The notes under the pieces are model-generated. The model saw only the letters and a list, made by a program, of their open reading frames with translations. It did no database searches and was not told where the DNA came from. 10,259 bases of DNA from UMGS1279 sp045577495 (GTDB taxonomy: Bacteria; Bacillota; Clostridia; Oscillospirales; Acutalibacteraceae): assembly GCA_045577495.1 (NCBI GenBank), contig JAZNIK010000078.1, forward strand, positions 1 to 10,259, in the 5' to 3' direction. The number at the start of each line of letters is the position of its first letter. The first letter of the stretch is position 1. The translations under genes and the position numbers were made by a program. Positions 8,601-10,259 of this stretch are shown here, one piece after another.

Positions 8601-9198
8601 CAGCATCCATATCGCACATTTCTTTAAGGTCGTCAAAATCCCAAACCTCAATTTTTTGAAGCTCGTGAGAGGTACGGAAACCATCAAAGAAGTTTAAGAA
8701 AGGAACGCGAGATTTAATAGTAGCAAGGTGAGCTACTGCACCAAGGTCCATAACTTCTTGGGTGTTGGTTTCAGCAAGCATTGCAAAACCTGTTTGACGA
8801 CAAGCATAAACGTCAGAATGGTCACCAAAAATGTTAAGAGCGTGTGAAGCTACGCAACGAGCAGATACATGGAATACGCTAGGTAGTAATTCACCTGCGA
8901 TTTTATACATGTTGGGTATCATAAGTAAAAGACCCTGAGAAGCGGTGTAGGTAGTGGTAAGAGCACCAGCATTAAGAGAGCCGTGAACTGTACCTGCAGC
9001 ACCTGCTTCAGACTGCATTTCGGAAACCTTTACAGTTGTTCCAAAGATGTTTTTGAGTCCCTGTGCAGAACATTGGTCAACATAGTCGGCCATAGGGCTG
9101 GAAGGGGTGATGGGGTAAATACCTGCAACTTCAGTAAACGCATAGGATACGTGAGCAGCAGCGTTGTTACCGTCCATCGTTTTCATTTTTCTTGCCAT
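5644..9198 (-). CDS. nifJ: Pyruvate:ferredoxin (flavodoxin) oxidoreductase, single-chain
   Basis: It oxidises pyruvate with CoA to acetyl-CoA and CO2 and reduces ferredoxin, the central energy reaction of anaerobic fermentation. At 1,184 residues it has all domains of the homodimeric enzyme fused. The N-terminal pyruvate-binding domain has YPITPSS with Thr31, Glu64 and Arg114, matching the residue numbers I recall for the Desulfovibrio africanus enzyme. A 2x[4Fe-4S] ferredoxin domain has CxxCxxCxxxC at Cys695/698/701/705 and Cys752/755/758/762. The TPP domain has proximal-cluster ligands Cys817, Cys820 (SGSCAGC), Cys845 (NATGC) and probably Cys1080 (YSPC), plus the GDGWAYDIG motif (971-979) and Asn1005 in EVYSNTGGQ. 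It lacks the extra C-terminal domain of the D. africanus protein, as is usual in Clostridia. The ATG at 9198 follows TAAGGAGG by 9 bases. C-ending codons (AAC, ATC, GAC, TAC) dominate at the start of the gene, consistent with high expression. It is divergent from an AraC-type regulator. It is sometimes named por or pfor. Confidence 0.98.
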   Translation of the reverse strand: MARKMKTMDGNNAAAHVSYAFTEVAGIYPITPSSPMADYVDQCSAQGLKNIFGTTVKVSEMQSEAGAAGTVHGSLNAGALTTTYTASQGLLLMIPNMYKIAGELLPSVFHVSARCVASHALNIFGDHSDVYACRQTGFAMLAETNTQEVMDLGAVAHLATIKSRVPFLNFFDGFRTSHELQKIEVWDFDDLKEMCDMDAVEAFRKRALNPEHPVMRGSHENGDIFFQHREACNKYYDAVPTIVEEYMDKVNAKLGTDYKLFNYYGAPDAEKIIIAMGSICDVAEEVIDYMVAAGEKVGLVKVRLYRPFSAVKLVETIPETVKKIAVLDRTKEPGSLGEPLYLDVVAALAKTGRKIDTVTGGRYGLGSKDTPPSSIFAIYNELSKDEPKAQFTLGINDDVTGLSLAEEEAPNTAAAGTIECKFWGLGGDGTVGANKDSIKIIGDHTDKYVQAYFQYDSKKTGGITISHLRFGDKPIKSPYYINKADFVACHNPSYVIKGYKMVNDVKPGGVFLINCQWSAEDLDKYMPAEAKRYIAKNNVQLYTVNAIDIAADIGLGKRTNTVLQSAFFALSNVLPAEDAIGYMKEKAQKFMKKGKEVVEMNEKAIDAGATAFVKIDIPASWADATDADAVANTTDSSKLVKMVDGIMKPVALMNGDSLPVSAFVDHADGTFEQGAAAFEKRGVAVMVPEWNNETCIGCNKCAFVCPHATIRPFALSADEKAAAPANIKIAVKEKGVTNKGYSYTLAVSPLDCMGCGVCIGECPTNSLKMVPQGTQLAEQEVFDYCVANVTEKDNVASDANLIASQFKKPLLEFSGSCAGCAETAYARLVTQLFGDKMYISNATGCSSIWGGPAATSPYTVNAEGHGPAWANSLFEDNAEHGYGMYLGQKAIRDGLMAQIKEMAESDKASAEFKAAADEFFATADDTNKNAAATAVLVAELEKAAAEGCPTAPAVLSKKEYLAKKSIWIFGGDGWAYDIGFGGVDHVLATGDNVNIMVFDTEVYSNTGGQASKASNIGQVAQFAAAGKAINKKSLAEIAMSYGYVYVAQVAMGADMNQTLKAIKEAEAYNGPSIVICYSPCEMHSIKGGMVNCQSEMKKAVACGYWNMFRYNPALKAEGKNPFVLDSKPATGDYKEFILNEARYSSLTRSFPERANELFDKAADEAKAQREHLERLVALYAPKSE

Positions 9199-9207
9199 GG
9201 ACTTTAT

Positions 9208-9215
9208 CCTCCTTA
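9208..9215 (-). promoter_or_regulatory. Ribosome binding site of the PFOR gene
   Basis: TAAGGAGG on the minus strand, 9 bases before the ATG at 9198, is a near-perfect Shine-Dalgarno match and fixes the start. Methionines 5 and 8 lie close behind but have no such site of their own. Confidence 0.85.
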
Positions 9216-9221
9216 AAATAT

Positions 9222-9235
9222 AGGCTTAATAGCCT
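9222..9235 (-). other. Small hairpin in the PFOR leader next to the ribosome binding site
   Basis: AGGCT and AGCCT, 5 bases each, are separated by four bases (9227-9230) and end 7 bases upstream of the Shine-Dalgarno site. It could stabilise the mRNA 5' end or influence ribosome access. It is short and may be chance. Confidence 0.3.
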
Positions 9236-9258
9236 TTAAATAAAACTTGGAAATACTA

Positions 9259-9271
9259 TTTATGCCATAAA
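9259..9271. promoter_or_regulatory. Short dyad near the PFOR transcription start
   Basis: TTTATG, one C, then CATAAA form a 13-bp dyad about 8-20 bases downstream of the PFOR start predicted from the promoter at 9286-9314. A repressor site is possible. The arms are only 6 bases and AT-rich, so chance is a real alternative. Confidence 0.3.
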
Positions 9272-9285
9272 GACACGGTCATAAT

Positions 9286-9314
9286 ATTCTACGATATATA
9301 CTACCACTTTTGAA
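9286..9314 (-). promoter_or_regulatory. Candidate promoter of the PFOR gene
   Basis: On the minus strand, TTCAAA (9314-9309, four of six -35 positions) is followed by 17 bases and TAGAAT (9291-9286, five of six -10 positions). Transcription would start near 9279, giving a leader of about 80 bases. An overlapping alternative is TTTACT (9326-9321), 17 bases, then extended -10 TGG-TAGTAT (9303-9298). The sequence does not decide between them. A weak -35 box before a gene that is probably highly expressed would fit dependence on an activator. Confidence 0.4.
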
Positions 9315-9383
9315 CAAAAAAGTAAAGGGGGAAATAACAAAAAAATAATAGAAAAATGCAGTAAAAAGCAGATTTTTTTGTGT

Positions 9384-9405
9384 GATTGATAAAATTTTAT
9401 CATTC
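9384..9405. promoter_or_regulatory. 22-bp near-perfect palindrome, candidate operator
   Basis: The core TGATAAAATTTTATCA (9387-9402) is a perfect 16-bp palindrome. It extends to 22 bp with one mismatched pair (9386/9403), so 10 of 11 pairs match. It lies about 35 bases upstream of the regulator's -35 box and about 60-80 bases upstream of the PFOR -35 candidates, a suitable place for a protein serving either promoter. The arms recall the Fur-family half site TGATAAT, but the spacing is one base too long. It has no U-tract or upstream gene that would make it a terminator. Confidence 0.45.
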
Positions 9406-9425
9406 TTATCATTAAAATCATTTTT
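9399..9425. repeat. Three ATCATT units with 9-bp period
   Basis: ATCATT begins at 9399, 9408 and 9417, each followed by three A/T-rich bases (CTT, AAA, TTT). The first unit overlaps the right arm of the 22-bp palindrome. The array ends 14 bases before the regulator's -35 box. Regularly spaced direct repeats just upstream of a promoter can be binding sites, including for AraC-family proteins, although those usually need longer half sites. AT-rich sequence raises the chance of coincidence. Confidence 0.45.
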
Positions 9426-9438
9426 TATAACTGTTTGT

Positions 9439-9467
9439 TTGACAAAAATAAGAAGTAAGTATATAAT
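9439..9467 (+). promoter_or_regulatory. Consensus sigma-A promoter of the AraC-type regulator
   Basis: TTGACA (9439-9444), exactly 17 bases, then TATAAT (9462-9467): a full match to the consensus. Transcription should start near 9474, leaving a leader of about 39 bases. Such a strong promoter for a regulator suggests that a repressor holds it back, for which the dyad at 9483-9497 is the obvious candidate site. Confidence 0.85.
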
Positions 9468-9482
9468 TGAAATATACAAATT

Positions 9483-9497
9483 TTAACGATACGTTAA
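9483..9497. promoter_or_regulatory. Dyad TTAACG-ATA-CGTTAA, candidate operator in the regulator leader
   Basis: A perfect 15-bp inverted repeat with 6-base arms lies about 9-24 bases downstream of the predicted start of the regulator transcript and directly before the GGGGA ribosome binding site. A protein bound here would block transcription. As RNA it would form only a weak hairpin with a 3-base loop. Confidence 0.45.
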
Positions 9498-9512
9498 GTG
9501 GGGAATGTTTAT

Positions 9513-10259
9513 ATGATTAAAAAAGCAATAGACATTATTTGTGCCGGTGAGAGCATTGTTAAAAAAATAGTAGTTACGGCAAATAAACCCGCATTAGGTA
9601 GACATGTTTGTGTTAAGGGCGATAAACTAATGGACCGCTTTTTTTATATTTCTAAAGGAACCTTCAAAATTAAAGAAAAGGGTGCCGAAGAAATTATTGC
9701 TACCGAGGGAACGCTTCTTTACCTGCCACGTGATATAGAATACGTTTCCTACTGGGAAGAAGGCATAGCAGCCTATGTTGCTTTTAATTTCTGTTTTTAT
9801 GATGAAAATGGGGATTATTTGCATCTTAGCAATCATATTCTAGTTGCACTGAAGGATAAAAATGGAGAAGCATATGAACTGTTAAAAAAGTGTGAAAAAG
9901 TATATATAAAAAACGAAAAATTTGCCTCTTTAGTATTGCAATCATATTTTTATAAAATATTACATTTGATTTTTAGGCAACACGAGAAAAGGATGATAAA
10001 GACAGATAAAAATTTATCCGAAATATATAAAGCAATCATATTTTTAGAGGATAACTATATGTCTCAGATATCTACCGAGGAACTTGCGCAAATGTGCAAT
10101 CTAAGTGAATCAACATTTAGAAGAACCTTTAAAAAATTCAAAGGTCTTTCGCCTATGAAATATAAACAGATGCTTAGAATGAACCACGCAAAAGATATGC
10201 TTGAAAGCGGGGTTTATACAGTTACCGAGGTATCCGATATAATGAATTGTACTGACCTT
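9513..10259 (+). CDS. AraC-family transcriptional regulator (3' truncated)
   Basis: A DNA-binding regulator with 249 codons visible, the frame still open at the right edge. The N-terminal half (about 20-100) looks like the beta-rich cupin-type sensing domain of the family: FFYISKGTFKIKEKG, then ATEGTLLYLPRDIEYVSY in the position of the usual Gdl-l-P---H motif. The ligand cannot be predicted. Residues about 168-249 are the AraC DNA-binding domain: the first helix-turn-helix is ISTEELAQMCNLSESTFRRTFKKFKG (186-211, in two parts: residues 186-205 and 206-211), then SPMKYKQMLRMNHAKDML, and the second begins at TVTEVSDIMNCTDL. Only about 30-40 residues are probably missing. The ATG at 9513 has a modest GGGGA site 9 bases upstream; GTG at 9498 is in frame but lacks one. 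AT-ending codons contrast with PFOR. The gene is divergent from PFOR, which is therefore a possible target, as are genes beyond the edge. Confidence 0.9.
   Translation, partial: MIKKAIDIICAGESIVKKIVVTANKPALGRHVCVKGDKLMDRFFYISKGTFKIKEKGAEEIIATEGTLLYLPRDIEYVSYWEEGIAAYVAFNFCFYDENGDYLHLSNHILVALKDKNGEAYELLKKCEKVYIKNEKFASLVLQSYFYKILHLIFRQHEKRMIKTDKNLSEIYKAIIFLEDNYMSQISTEELAQMCNLSESTFRRTFKKFKGLSPMKYKQMLRMNHAKDMLESGVYTVTEVSDIMNCTDL

Larger units (their letters stand above)
9199..9512. other. Divergent intergenic control region
   Basis: This 314-base AT-rich gap separates the start codons of PFOR and the AraC-type regulator. It contains both promoters, the candidate operators listed separately and the two leaders. 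No convincing small gene is visible: the one open frame of notable length (9279-9479, minus) is AT-driven, runs through the promoters and has no ribosome binding site I can support. Confidence 0.8.

Noticed and set aside
9387..9402. The palindrome as a definite Fur, PerR, FNR or Rex site
   Set aside because: The arms resemble a Fur half site, but the spacing differs by one base from the 7-1-7 form. It also does not match the FNR, PerR or Rex patterns I know. It is kept only as an unassigned operator candidate.
9384..9405. The palindrome as a terminator
   Set aside because: No gene reads into it, the stem is almost all A/T and there is no distinct U-tract immediately after it.
9279..9479. A 66-codon minus-strand frame in the divergent gap
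   Set aside because: It is Phe/Ile/Leu/Lys-rich as expected from AT-rich DNA, covers the promoters and repeats, and has no clear ribosome binding site. A small membrane peptide is not excluded but is not supported.

Overview
The window looks like a chromosomal segment of an anaerobic Clostridia-type Firmicute. The evidence is a single-chain pyruvate:ferredoxin oxidoreductase, a formate-tetrahydrofolate ligase, a fused purine synthetase, strong AGGAGG-type ribosome binding sites, AT-rich intergenic DNA and U-tailed hairpin terminators. Species cannot be named from the sequence. The content is mostly core metabolism. I see no mobile element, CRISPR array, rRNA, tRNA or recognisable riboswitch.

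Layout. Bases 1-2341 (+) are the 3' part of purL (FGAM synthase, with its glutaminase domain fused at the C-terminus). It is followed after 19 bases by fhs (2361-4031, +), so the two are probably cotranscribed and end at a hairpin at 4045-4073. Converging from the other strand is a lipoprotein (5492-4089, -). It has a long Ser/Lys/Glu-rich stalk, an NlpC/P60-like cysteine peptidase domain and a C-terminal Cna-B/prealbumin-like domain. It has its own near-consensus sigma-A promoter. Upstream of it on the same strand, behind a strong terminator, lies the large PFOR gene (9198-5644, -). PFOR is transcribed divergently from a 3'-truncated AraC-family regulator (9513 to the window end, +).

The 314-base AT-rich gap between PFOR and the regulator (9199-9512) is the most structured non-coding stretch. 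It holds a perfect-consensus promoter for the regulator, a weaker PFOR promoter candidate, a 22-bp near-perfect palindrome, three ATCATT units spaced exactly 9 bp apart, and two smaller dyads placed just downstream of the predicted transcription starts.

How the genes fit together. Fhs makes 10-formyl-THF from formate, ATP and THF. That cofactor feeds the two formyl transfers of purine synthesis, in the pathway where PurL works. PFOR splits pyruvate to acetyl-CoA, CO2 and reduced ferredoxin, the central energy step of fermenting anaerobes. The AraC-type protein is a candidate regulator of PFOR, of itself, or of genes beyond the right edge; only the divergent layout supports this. The lipoprotein is a probable cell-wall peptidase with no visible functional link to its neighbours. 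I did not find a clearly new biological system. The best leads are the divergent control region and the lipoprotein architecture.
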